In this document: in pieces, positions 1 through 8,167 of the stretch
Numbering within the stretch: position 1 is the stretch's first letter
Layout: each line of letters opens with the position of its first letter
DNA from: Paenibacillus faecalis
Lineage (GTDB): Bacteria > Bacillota > Bacilli > Paenibacillales > Paenibacillaceae
Length of the DNA: 64,000 nt
Assembly: GCF_900289175.1 (NCBI RefSeq)
Contig: NZ_LT985747.1
Coordinates: 4,054,268-4,118,267, forward strand
Reading direction: 5' to 3'
Notes under the pieces: generated by a model
Database searches by the model: none
Seen by the model: only the letters and a program-made list of their open reading frames with translations
What the model was told of the DNA's origin: nothing
Made by a program: the position numbers and the translations under genes

Positions 1-419
1 TTACTTATTCCGGAACCCCATGCATTTACTATGGCGACGAAATCGGCATGGACGGTGGAGATGACCCAGGCTGCCGTAAATGTATGGTATGGGATGAAGA
101 TAAGCAGGACAAAGAGCTGTTCACCTTCTATCAAAAGATCATCAAACTGCGCAAAGCCCATCCAGCTCTTCGCACCGGAACGTTCGATTTCCTAACCACA
201 GAGCATTTAGGCGGAAAAGTGGCTTATCGACGTGAAGACGACAACGAAACGATCGTTGTGTTCATGAACAATGATAAAGTCGCTCAGTCCATTACAGTGC
301 CAGTTCTTGAGCAGAAATGGGTTAATCTTTGGAATGATGAAGCTGTTCAGACTGTCAAAGGACAGCTTACGGTTAAGCTGCCGGCTTATGGCTTCGCCAT
401 ACTCAAGGCTGTCGAATAA
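1..419 (+). CDS. Neopullulanase / cyclomaltodextrinase-type GH13 enzyme, C-terminal part
   Basis: The reading frame is open from base 3 and runs off the left edge, so only about the last 138 residues are present. The visible start includes GTPCIYYGDEIGM followed by GGDDPGCRKCMVWD, the conserved stretch near the end of the GH13 barrel in neopullulanases, maltogenic amylases and cyclomaltodextrinases. The remainder is a small beta-sandwich domain C ending GFAILKAVE. The family hydrolyses alpha-1,4 links in maltodextrins or cyclodextrins, usually in the cytoplasm. A maltose phosphorylase lies 13 kb to the right, which fits maltodextrin use, though the two are not in one operon. The exact substrate cannot be told from this fragment. 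Confidence 0.85.
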   Translation, partial: TYSGTPCIYYGDEIGMDGGDDPGCRKCMVWDEDKQDKELFTFYQKIIKLRKAHPALRTGTFDFLTTEHLGGKVAYRREDDNETIVVFMNNDKVAQSITVPVLEQKWVNLWNDEAVQTVKGQLTVKLPAYGFAILKAVE

Positions 420-503
420 GCGTAAACGGCTTTGCCGTCATGACGGGTACAGCAGCTTACGTTTCACGAAAGAAATCTAAAATGAATAGATAGTGACAGG
501 CAA

Positions 504-557
504 GGAAGGGGCTGTCTCAAAGGTTTATTAACCTAAGGGACGCCCCTTCCGTTTGTT
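504..557 (+). terminator. Terminator after the GH13 gene
   Basis: A 9-bp stem (504-512 with 542-550) is followed by a T-rich stretch. A second inner stem (aggtt/aacct, 521-534) sits in the loop. It lies about 85 bases after the GH13 stop and just past the end of the oppositely oriented lanthipeptide operon, so it could serve both sides, but the T-rich side faces rightward. Confidence 0.7.
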
Positions 558-622
558 TGCAATATAGCTTACTCTTTTTTCGGATTCGAAGTAAGTAAAT
601 TCAATTATGACTTATGTTTGCC

Positions 623-745
623 TTAACAATGATTGCTTGCCGTTGACCAGCCAACTGTTACCGTCGTTACAGTCCATGTAATTGTGATTGGAAATGCCTC
701 TTGTTCCTGACCTGGCATTTGTTGCAGCGCCAATACTTCGTTCAT
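623..745 (-). CDS. Class III lanthipeptide precursor peptide (LanA), 40 residues
   Basis: This short gene begins with ATG at 745, five bases after a strong ribosome site (AAAGGAGGTGA), and lies 33 bases downstream of the LanKC gene on the same strand. The 40-residue product has a short leader carrying VLALQQM, close to the L-x-x-L-Q leader element that class III synthetases recognise, then Gln/Glu-rich GQEQEAF. The rest is rich in Thr, Val, Ile and Trp and ends STASNHC. That tail is S34-x2-S37-x2-C40, the signature for a labionin (or Ser/Cys lanthionine) ring. C40 is the only cysteine, so one ring is expected. Several Thr (21, 23, 25, 27, 28, 30) could be dehydrated. The role as substrate of the neighbouring LanKC is inferred from position, leader and motif; activity and leader cleavage site are unknown. 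Confidence 0.85.
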   Translation of the reverse strand: MNEVLALQQMPGQEQEAFPITITWTVTTVTVGWSTASNHC

Positions 746-778
746 ATTTATCACCTCCTTTCATGGAATATACATCAA

Positions 779-3388
779 TTACAATGTAGCAATCGTTTTA
801 TTTCTGTAATCTGTTTTTGTTATAAAACGATTAACATGAATAATCGGCAGCCAGTATAACGGATTCGATTCCAAAACTCCCTTTAACCCCAGCATGATCC
901 CTGAGCTTCCCGAATAAAGATCATGGGATAAACGATAACAAAAGTTTCCTGGAAATAAGAGCTGGTTTTCTCTGCGAATAAAAAACAAATTTAGTCTTTC
1001 CATAGATAGCTTGATATGTTCTTCCTTAATTCTATTCGTGTTTTCCACGATCGGAGGGATCAATAAGAAACCGCCTGCCCCATCAAATAGCCCCCCGCTA
1101 AAAGTGCATCTTATATGATTTAAATGAACGATAGACGCCAATTCCTCTTGATAGAGATTGTCACCACTTACATGATTCAAATACCATATCGCGATTCCAA
1201 TCCCGATAGACCCGCCTGAAAGATAAGCCAGCAAGCGCTTCCTGTCATCAACTGTTTGTAAAACATTCAACTCCTGATCGATCTGAGTATTTTTTAATTC
1301 AAGTTCAATAAGATCTTTAGCCATCAGATAAAAGGATTGATCCTTAGTAACGGAGTACATCGCGGCGAAAAATAACGAAGCACCAGACCAGCCATCGATG
1401 AGCCCAACGGGAACAGCCGCCCAATCTTGTACAGATAAACTTTTATCGTTGCTAACAAAATCTTTCATATGACTAGCGATCTTTTCAGCTTTCTTTAAAT
1501 ACAGATCATTGTTTTCCTCAAGATATAAGCTGATTAAAGCAAGACCTGTACCGGCCAAACCTGACCTCAATGAAATATCATTACAATCACGCGTTAATTC
1601 GCTAAATAATGTAACCGACTCCTCCTTATAACCTAACTCGTACAGTGTTGTGGCAATACCCGCTTTTCCAGTAAACAATCCATGCGGTTCAACGGAATCG
1701 ATATGGTTGATGAGATCATTTTCAATCCAATGGATTACTTGTTCATCAACAATTCCTGTTCTATGAAGGGCCAGCGCAGCACCCGTTCCGCCGGTAAGTA
1801 CGTTTATTTTTCCGCCTGAATTTTCGTACTGTCTAATGTCACCATGAATCAATTTTTCTGGCACGACATTTGCCATGATGCCTTTTCTCAAATCTTCTAT
1901 TACCGTGTTCAGTTCCTCTGATAAGTTTTCATAAGAACGATAAGGTTGATTTATCGTGTTATACTTTTCTTCTTTTGTGCTTGATAAATGTTCATCACAT
2001 CTGTCCTCGATGTATCTGACAAAAGAATAGAAATCTTTGCCGAATTCCTCTTCTATCCACTGATTTTGATAAGAGGATATATTTCCTTCAATACCGCTGA
2101 TCGGACCGATCGGCAGCACACAGTATCGCAACGTTTTCTTTACCGCATACCAGTCCCGTTCTTTATGATTTTTATTGTCTTGATCAGAAAATCCAATGGT
2201 GTGAATGGCTGCTTTTTCTTCGTGGTCTTTATGGTTTGCAGACTCAAAATCAATGAGAATGACGTTCACATCTTTAGTGATCATAATATTGGAGGGTTGT
2301 AAATCCCCCATTCCAATATCTTGACGATGCATGTCTGTCACGATGTCCAATAAACTCAAGATGATTTTTTTTACATCAGTCATATACGTTTCTTTATCTT
2401 TATTGCGATGAAAGGGATATTTAGAAGCGATCCATGTTTTCAAATCAACCCCCTCCACATACTCCTCCACCAGGAATAAGTGCTTCCACGATTTAAAGTA
2501 ATCAAGCACCTGCACGACACCTTTAACATCAACAAGTTTCGATAACGCTTCGTATTCCTTGTTCAGTCGATCTATTGCATCTTTATTTTGACCATCCAAT
2601 CCTACTTTGGGCCTTGCTTCTTTAATCACTACCTTTTTCTTATCTTTTTTTCGTTCAGCTAAATAAATTCCGCCCCCATTGGTAAACCGAAGAGAACTTT
2701 GGAATTCATACTCTTTTAACTTAAATGTATCTTCACTCTCTTCCGGAGAATCGTTATTAGCATCTAAAAATTCATCAAAATCTTTCACAAACTCAGGCAC
2801 CTGATAGTATGGTGTGCGGTTATCCGGAATTAAATTTCCAGATGGGTCTTTTATACAAAGCTCACCATTTTCATTGTGGATGTTTCTAAACCCGCCATAT
2901 CTGTAGTAAAGATTACTGTTTTTCCAACATTTATCACTTAAAATGTACGGACCATTTTCATGATCCTGAATTTTTTCATACAAAAGATGGAGTAATTCAA
3001 GAAATTGTTCGTCAGTGGAAGGATAGATGGTAATGAATTTGCCGGAGCTGACTCGATTGCCGTTTTTGGAATTGATGCTATGTAGGAGCGTTTCATTCAT
3101 AATATGTTTAAAAGCAATTTCACGTTCTATTAGTATTCTGCTGACAGCTTCTAGGATCGCTTGGGAATTATCTATCGTTGCACTCACATGAATCTTCCAA
3201 CCTTGATCTTTTATTCTTTTGTTTTTAAAATTATAAAATTTCCAAGGTGAGTTTTCCTCTGTACGAATGAAACAATGATCGGGAACATCATTTACGATAT
3301 AGGGTACGCTGTTTTTTCTGTCTGCCAACTTTTCATAATAATCGGAGTCTTTTGTCAAATACTTTAAATAAAGTTGATTTTTATCCAT
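779..3388 (-). CDS. Class III lanthipeptide synthetase (LanKC)
   Basis: The 869-residue protein has the three-part class III plan. An N-terminal lyase region spans about 1-210. A Ser/Thr-kinase-like domain spans about 230-500, with VVIKEA (Lys256), MGDLQPSNIM (Asp362) and LIDFESA (Asp380). A LanC-like cyclase spans about 520-869, with repeats such as GGTGAALAL, GLFTGKAGIA, LSGGSIGIGIA and SGSSGIMLGL. The cyclase lacks the Cys...Cys-His zinc ligands of class I, II and IV enzymes, which places it in class III. The family phosphorylates Ser/Thr of the precursor, eliminates phosphate and adds Cys to form lanthionine or labionin. Its start lies two bases after the exporter stop, implying coupled translation. 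The region is visibly AT-richer than most of the window, consistent with acquisition. Confidence 0.92.
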   Translation of the reverse strand: MDKNQLYLKYLTKDSDYYEKLADRKNSVPYIVNDVPDHCFIRTEENSPWKFYNFKNKRIKDQGWKIHVSATIDNSQAILEAVSRILIEREIAFKHIMNETLLHSINSKNGNRVSSGKFITIYPSTDEQFLELLHLLYEKIQDHENGPYILSDKCWKNSNLYYRYGGFRNIHNENGELCIKDPSGNLIPDNRTPYYQVPEFVKDFDEFLDANNDSPEESEDTFKLKEYEFQSSLRFTNGGGIYLAERKKDKKKVVIKEARPKVGLDGQNKDAIDRLNKEYEALSKLVDVKGVVQVLDYFKSWKHLFLVEEYVEGVDLKTWIASKYPFHRNKDKETYMTDVKKIILSLLDIVTDMHRQDIGMGDLQPSNIMITKDVNVILIDFESANHKDHEEKAAIHTIGFSDQDNKNHKERDWYAVKKTLRYCVLPIGPISGIEGNISSYQNQWIEEEFGKDFYSFVRYIEDRCDEHLSSTKEEKYNTINQPYRSYENLSEELNTVIEDLRKGIMANVVPEKLIHGDIRQYENSGGKINVLTGGTGAALALHRTGIVDEQVIHWIENDLINHIDSVEPHGLFTGKAGIATTLYELGYKEESVTLFSELTRDCNDISLRSGLAGTGLALISLYLEENNDLYLKKAEKIASHMKDFVSNDKSLSVQDWAAVPVGLIDGWSGASLFFAAMYSVTKDQSFYLMAKDLIELELKNTQIDQELNVLQTVDDRKRLLAYLSGGSIGIGIAIWYLNHVSGDNLYQEELASIVHLNHIRCTFSGGLFDGAGGFLLIPPIVENTNRIKEEHIKLSMERLNLFFIRRENQLLFPGNFCYRLSHDLYSGSSGIMLGLKGVLESNPLYWLPIIHVNRFITKTDYRNKTIATL

Positions 3389-3390
3389 AA

Positions 3391-5160
3391 TTATGATGCT
3401 CCTTTAGATAATTGTGTGTTGAATTGCAACTCACAAAATTGCCTGTACAATGGGTGGGTTCTTTGTAATTCATCATGTTTTCCTTGACCTGTTACTTTCC
3501 CATCTTCCACAAAAATAATATTTTCGGAGTTCATAATTGTAGATAATCGATGAGCGATCACAATGGCTGTTCTGCCCTCCGTAATTTTCTTCATGGCCGA
3601 TTGAACTTTTTCTTCCGATTGACTATCAAGACTAGCCGTTGCTTCATCCAGCAAGATTATTTTAGGATCTTTAAGAAACATTCTTGCGATCGCAATTCTC
3701 TGTCTTTGTCCGCCCGATAAATTTAGTCCTCGCTCTCCGATGTCTGTATCTAATCCTTTAGGTAAGTTCTTTATAAATTCCCAGGCGTAGGCCATTTTAC
3801 ATACTTCGATGATCTTCTCTTCGCTTGGCTCTTCTATGCCAAAAACCAAATTCTCTCGTATAGTTCCACTGATCAAGCTATGCTCTTGGGATACATAACC
3901 GATTTGTGAACGCCAAGAGTTTAAGGAGTAATCTTCGATGTTTTCACCATCGATGTAAATACTGCCGCTGCTTGGCTTATAAAATCTTTCCAATAAAGAT
4001 ATAAGCGTTGTTTTCCCACCGCCACTGGGGCCAACCAATGCATACGTATTTCCTCTTTTGATGCTTAAGCTGATATTTTCCAAAGAAAATGGCAGCTTCT
4101 CCTGTGTGTTATATTTGAAGTTTATGTCTTTAATTTCTATATTTTCATGGCTTTCATTTAAAATCTTCCCTTGATCAATATTTTCTTCATCTTCAGATAG
4201 CAATTGTGTAATTCGTTCTGTAGCTCCCTTTGTTTTTTGAAGTTGAGTGAAAAACATTCCGAAGTTTGACATCGGGGCCATAATATAAAAGATAAGGGTT
4301 AAAAACGCGATAAATGTCCCTGGCGATAAATGACCGTTGGCTAGCAGTACACCACCATATCCGATTACGCTAATCATAATGACCAACATGATTAAATTAA
4401 GAACAGGATTCACCATGGCCATCCATCTAGCCTGCTTCATGCCGATATGGAGAAGTTCATCTATATTTTTTAAACCTTTTTCAATTTGATAGTTTTCAGC
4501 TGTGAAAGACTTGATTAACCTATTTTCAGATATCATTTCAATGGCGTTGACATTCAGCATGGCAGTTGATCTCTGGAGCTTCTTGGAAAGACCGGATAAC
4601 ACTCTGCCTAAGGGAATGAAAAACAGAAGAAAGACCGGAATAGAGATCACAATGATTAATGATAACTCCCAGCTATAGTAGAAAAGCCAAAAGCCACAAA
4701 ATAATAAGGTCAACACGGCATTGATAAATTGTGAAAATGACTGACTAACCAGATTGAATATTACTGTCGTATCACTGACTAATCGACTCGCGATATCACC
4801 TGATTGATTTTTATCAAAAAATTCTATGGGCAGCTTTACAATTTTGGTCCACGTCATTCCTCTCAGATTAGCAACAATCTTCAAGCCAACTTTGTTTAAT
4901 AAATAGCTTGATAGTACACCTGTGATGGTTACGAAAATAAACAACACAGCTAATCTAATTAAAATTCCGCCATTTAAGCTGCCTGAGAGGGAATATGAAT
5001 CAATGATATTTTTCATGAAATTAGGTATGAATGTGGAAACTACTGCACTTGCAGCGCTTATAACGCAAGCCGTTATAAAGAGGCCTACACTAGGTTTTGA
5101 TCGATGGATTAGCTTAAAAAAACTTCTCCAGGAATCGTTCGTTTTTCCCCTAGTAACCAT
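3391..5160 (-). CDS. ABC exporter for the lanthipeptide (LanT-like)
   Basis: A 589-residue fused ABC half-exporter. A six-helix membrane domain occupies about residues 20-320. The ATPase has Walker A LVGPSGGGKTT, signature LSGGQRQRIAIA and Walker B IILLDEATASLD. There is no N-terminal C39 peptidase, so it would export the peptide without cutting the leader; class III systems often rely on a separate protease, and none is visible here. The gene leads the minus-strand operon exporter-LanKC-precursor. The start at 5160 follows GGTGAGGAA. The substrate is inferred from the operon; by sequence alone it is a generic multidrug/peptide exporter. Confidence 0.85.
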   Translation of the reverse strand: MVTRGKTNDSWRSFFKLIHRSKPSVGLFITACVISAASAVVSTFIPNFMKNIIDSYSLSGSLNGGILIRLAVLFIFVTITGVLSSYLLNKVGLKIVANLRGMTWTKIVKLPIEFFDKNQSGDIASRLVSDTTVIFNLVSQSFSQFINAVLTLLFCGFWLFYYSWELSLIIVISIPVFLLFFIPLGRVLSGLSKKLQRSTAMLNVNAIEMISENRLIKSFTAENYQIEKGLKNIDELLHIGMKQARWMAMVNPVLNLIMLVIMISVIGYGGVLLANGHLSPGTFIAFLTLIFYIMAPMSNFGMFFTQLQKTKGATERITQLLSEDEENIDQGKILNESHENIEIKDINFKYNTQEKLPFSLENISLSIKRGNTYALVGPSGGGKTTLISLLERFYKPSSGSIYIDGENIEDYSLNSWRSQIGYVSQEHSLISGTIRENLVFGIEEPSEEKIIEVCKMAYAWEFIKNLPKGLDTDIGERGLNLSGGQRQRIAIARMFLKDPKIILLDEATASLDSQSEEKVQSAMKKITEGRTAIVIAHRLSTIMNSENIIFVEDGKVTGQGKHDELQRTHPLYRQFCELQFNTQLSKGAS

Positions 5161-5329
5161 TTCCTCACCTTTTCTATTTTATTTAGCGGTTCATAAATAC
5201 AATAATTCATATAGTAAAACTGCGAATTAATATGAGAAGACAACATATATGATTAATGAGTTCACATAAGATGGATAAGCTCTTTCAGAGAAAGGTGTAA
5301 GTGGAGATTTCCTGTGTAATTAAGCCTGG

Positions 5330-5545
5330 ATCATAGAGATTTTGGGTTACGCTTTTGCTGGGGACATAAGTTGCTTGCTACTGTAAAGCCAATATTTTGA
5401 CTTAATTGAAGGTATCATAGAGGTGGATGAAACCTTATTTACTCAACTCGAAAGGGTGATCGTAGAGTAACAGATTGCAAGCTTGTAAGCGCAGCGTAGG
5501 TTTAAAGGTTGTGTGGGTATAGCATGAACAGATTGCCTAAGGGGA
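5330..5545 (+). pseudogene. Decayed IS1595-like transposase fragment
   Basis: No gene is open here, but translated pieces in shifting plus-strand frames recall IS1595-family transposases. At 5355-5425 the reading gives CWGHKLLATVKPIF and EGIIEVDET, like the catalytic region GIVEVDETYF. After a one- to two-base shift at about 5442 it gives TRKGDRRVTDCK, and a later frame gives HEQIA. Several stops and shifts make it non-functional. It sits between the immunity transporter genes and the exporter-synthetase operon, and suggests past mobile-element activity in the locus. The call rests on motif recall only. The rest of 5161-5725 holds the putative promoter of the exporter gene and one hairpin. 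Confidence 0.55.
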
Positions 5546-5672
5546 AATCCAAAAACTAACAGAATTTATTTTTCTATACTCTATCACGCTCGATTTCAAA
5601 TATCAACAACAAATTTAAAAGTTAAATCAATTTTTTCTAAATGATCTTCCGGTAGAGTCACTTTAAACCATG

Positions 5673-5712
5673 AAGGGAAGCACATATTATGTTATCAAAT
5701 ATGTACTTCCCT
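5673..5712. terminator. Hairpin downstream of the immunity transporter operon
   Basis: A long stem with one mismatch (5673-5687 with 5698-5712) lies 14 bases past the stop of the last transporter gene. The T-rich side is on the plus strand. It may end transcription in both directions or act as a 3' stabilising hairpin for the minus-strand mRNA. Confidence 0.5.
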
Positions 5713-5725
5713 TATTGTTTTACTT

Positions 5726-6466
5726 TTAAATTTCCTTGCGTTGGAAATAAAAGAGACCTGAGATAAAGAAGAGCAGGAATCCGCTCAATACAACAAATAG
5801 CAACGTTTCAAACGGAACGAGGAAAGCTCCGTATCCAGCCTGCCCCGACGGAAGCATAGCTAGTATTGGCTGAGCCCATGGATAATAAGGACCATAAGTC
5901 TCCGAGTTGGCTACCAGCAAATTCGGAATCGTAAATATGACATTTAAGGCAAGCGGTGCTGCAAAACTACTCCAAGCCGTTGAAACCGCCAGCTGAAGGG
6001 CTGCCAGAGGCAAACAGGCTGCCCATCCGCCAAGCAAACTTGTTGTCATCATATCCCAAGGAAGTGGGGTCTCAATACCATGATACCAACCTGCAATCAA
6101 AACAGCCCCCAGAAACAACAACTGTATACATGCCAGCGCAATTCCAACCATCGTAAACTTGGCGATATAAACCGCTCCTCGCGAGACCGGCATGACGAGC
6201 AGCTGCTTCCAGCCGCCTCCAGCATGTTCATACCGGCATACCATCGCGCTTAGTATCCCGGTCAATATCGGAAGAAACAACACAGCATGCGAGGTGCTCA
6301 TCACGCCGACCAGGCCATGCCACGGCATCTGTTCTACCGTATTTTCACTAGAAAGAAAAAGTCCCTGCAAAAGTGATAACGCCGGGCTAAGCATAATCTG
6401 TATCCAAAGTATTGGACCGTTCAATTTCAACCATTCAGACGATAACGCTCGAAAGTAGGATGCCAT
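5726..6466 (-). CDS. Lantibiotic-immunity-type ABC permease (LanG-like)
   Basis: A 246-residue integral membrane protein with about six hydrophobic segments and the W-K-Q-L-L-V-M-P-V-S-R motif typical of ABC-2 permeases of the LanE/LanG (MutG/EpiG) immunity families. It is the last of three co-oriented transporter genes and starts one base after the preceding stop. Such permeases pair with a second permease and an ATPase to expel lantibiotics from the membrane. Whether it protects against the peptide made next door or senses foreign cell-wall antibiotics cannot be decided from sequence, but proximity favours self-immunity. Confidence 0.8.
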   Translation of the reverse strand: MASYFRALSSEWLKLNGPILWIQIMLSPALSLLQGLFLSSENTVEQMPWHGLVGVMSTSHAVLFLPILTGILSAMVCRYEHAGGGWKQLLVMPVSRGAVYIAKFTMVGIALACIQLLFLGAVLIAGWYHGIETPLPWDMMTTSLLGGWAACLPLAALQLAVSTAWSSFAAPLALNVIFTIPNLLVANSETYGPYYPWAQPILAMLPSGQAGYGAFLVPFETLLFVVLSGFLLFFISGLFYFQRKEI

Positions 6467-6467
6467 G

Positions 6468-7184
6468 TTAATTCACATCCCTTCGATTGAAATGAATCAG
6501 ACCCATCAGTGTAATGATGGCTCCGAGTACAAGACCCTGAGCGATCACTAGAGACTGACCAGGACCGTGATATGCCAAGAAAGGCCATGTTATCGGTACC
6601 CAGTCCGGAAAGAAAGGGCTAAACATCGAAACAACAGATACCGTTACACCGAAGCTAATAGCGATTCCCTGATTTTTCAAAGTTAACGACAGCCACAGTT
6701 GAAGAGCCAACACCGGAATGACTCCCATCAACGGGGCGAATCCGAGTCGGATCATATCTCCATACGGTATGTTGCTCATATCCATTCTTAGAGCATACCC
6801 CAGCACAGGCGTCCCGGCACTCAGCAACACACAAGAAAAAGACAAGACAAGCAGCACCATTACAAACTTCGCGCTGAATACAGCCGTTCTGCTAATTGGC
6901 AATGCGAGAAGCTGCTTCCAGGAGCTGAGCTGATTCTCGACATTCGCCATAAGCGAGCATACGAGCGTGCTTCCTAGAAAAAGAGCAATCGGTACAAAAA
7001 ACGAAATATTTTCGATGAGTCCGCCCCAGGGGTCAGCCACATATATTTTCATCATATAGTCATAACGGAGGCCGAAATTTATAGCCTGCATAGCAATGAT
7101 TCCAATGGGAGCAATGATCGCAAGAAGCCAGATCCCTTTACCGCGATTCTTCAAAAAATCAGCAGACAGTGCGCGGCCTATCAT
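6468..7184 (-). CDS. Lantibiotic-immunity-type ABC permease (LanE-like)
   Basis: A 238-residue membrane protein with about six helices, related to the gene that follows it. Both open with an A-L-S-x-(D/E)-x-L-K pattern and share S-W-K-Q-L-L-x-(L/M)-P-(I/V)-S-R. It begins directly after the ATPase stop, which suggests tight co-translation. It would form the other half of the permease pair of a BcrAB/LanFEG-type exporter. The two permeases probably arose by duplication, a usual feature of LanE/LanG pairs. Confidence 0.8.
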   Translation of the reverse strand: MIGRALSADFLKNRGKGIWLLAIIAPIGIIAMQAINFGLRYDYMMKIYVADPWGGLIENISFFVPIALFLGSTLVCSLMANVENQLSSWKQLLALPISRTAVFSAKFVMVLLVLSFSCVLLSAGTPVLGYALRMDMSNIPYGDMIRLGFAPLMGVIPVLALQLWLSLTLKNQGIAISFGVTVSVVSMFSPFFPDWVPITWPFLAYHGPGQSLVIAQGLVLGAIITLMGLIHFNRRDVN

Positions 7185-8096
7185 TTACAGGCCCCCCTTT
7201 CCGACGATTTCCATGAAGATATCCTCCAGTGACTTTCGTTTCTCTTCTACACGGTAAATCGCATGCTGATTCTCGACAAGCCTTTTCACAAGTAAAGCAA
7301 TCTTTGCATCCTGCATCGGTTCCAGTTCCAGCCTGGAGCCTGTCAGCTTTCCGTCACATCCCATTTCAAGCGCCAGTCCCATAGCAAGCTCCGGCTCGGA
7401 CACCGATAAACGAAATCCGCTCGAAGACTGGGACACAAGGCTTTGAATCGTATCTTGAAACACCAGCTGTCCCTGCCTTATAATTCCGACTCTGGACGCC
7501 ATTTGTTCCACTTCACTAAGCAGGTGGCTTGAGACCAGCACGGTAATCCCGTATTGCTTGGGCATATCTTTGATCAGTTCACGAATTTCGTGAATACCAG
7601 AAGGGTCTAGTCCATTAGTCGGTTCATCCAGAATTAAAAGCTCCGGATCTCCCAAGAGGGCAGCCGCTATGCCAAGCCGCTGCTTCATACCGAGGGAATA
7701 TCCTTTCACCGGACGCTTCGCTTCCTTCGTTAAACCTACGATATCCAGAACTTCAGCAATCCGGGATTTCGGTCCACCGATAATACGCCGTAAAGCTTCC
7801 AAATTTTCGATAGCCGTCAGATGGCCGTAATACGATGGAGATTCCACCAATGAGCCTGTCCGGCGCAAAATATTTAATTTTTCCTTCTTCAAATCTTTGC
7901 CGAACAGCTGAATAGAGCCGCGGGTTGGCTTAATAAGCCCGAGCAACATACGGATTGTTGTTGTTTTTCCGGCTCCATTGGGTCCCAGAAATCCGTAAAT
8001 ATCTCCCTTTACAATTTCAAGATTCAAGTTGTCAACAGCCGCACGATTGCGGTACGTTTTGTATAATCCCTTTGTCTGAATGACCAATTCACTCAC
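7185..8096 (-). CDS. Lantibiotic-immunity-type ABC ATPase (LanF/BcrA-like)
   Basis: A 303-residue cytoplasmic ATPase of the BcrA/LanF group. It has Walker A GFLGPNGAGKTTTIRML near residue 35, signature YSLGMKQRLGIAAALLG and Walker B ELLILDEPTNGLDPSG. A C-terminal extension of about 80 residues is typical of drug and lantibiotic resistance ATPases. The start is GTG at 8096, preceded by GAGGTGAT; no better ATG is available. It drives the two permeases encoded immediately downstream. The kinase/regulator pair upstream on the same strand probably controls it. Confidence 0.88.
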   Translation of the reverse strand: MSELVIQTKGLYKTYRNRAAVDNLNLEIVKGDIYGFLGPNGAGKTTTIRMLLGLIKPTRGSIQLFGKDLKKEKLNILRRTGSLVESPSYYGHLTAIENLEALRRIIGGPKSRIAEVLDIVGLTKEAKRPVKGYSLGMKQRLGIAAALLGDPELLILDEPTNGLDPSGIHEIRELIKDMPKQYGITVLVSSHLLSEVEQMASRVGIIRQGQLVFQDTIQSLVSQSSSGFRLSVSEPELAMGLALEMGCDGKLTGSRLELEPMQDAKIALLVKRLVENQHAIYRVEEKRKSLEDIFMEIVGKGGL

Positions 8097-8167
8097 GTAT
8101 CATCACCTCGGGATTCACTTTACACCCCGAAGGTTAAATCCAGGTCGACCTTTAGTTTAAAAAAAGT

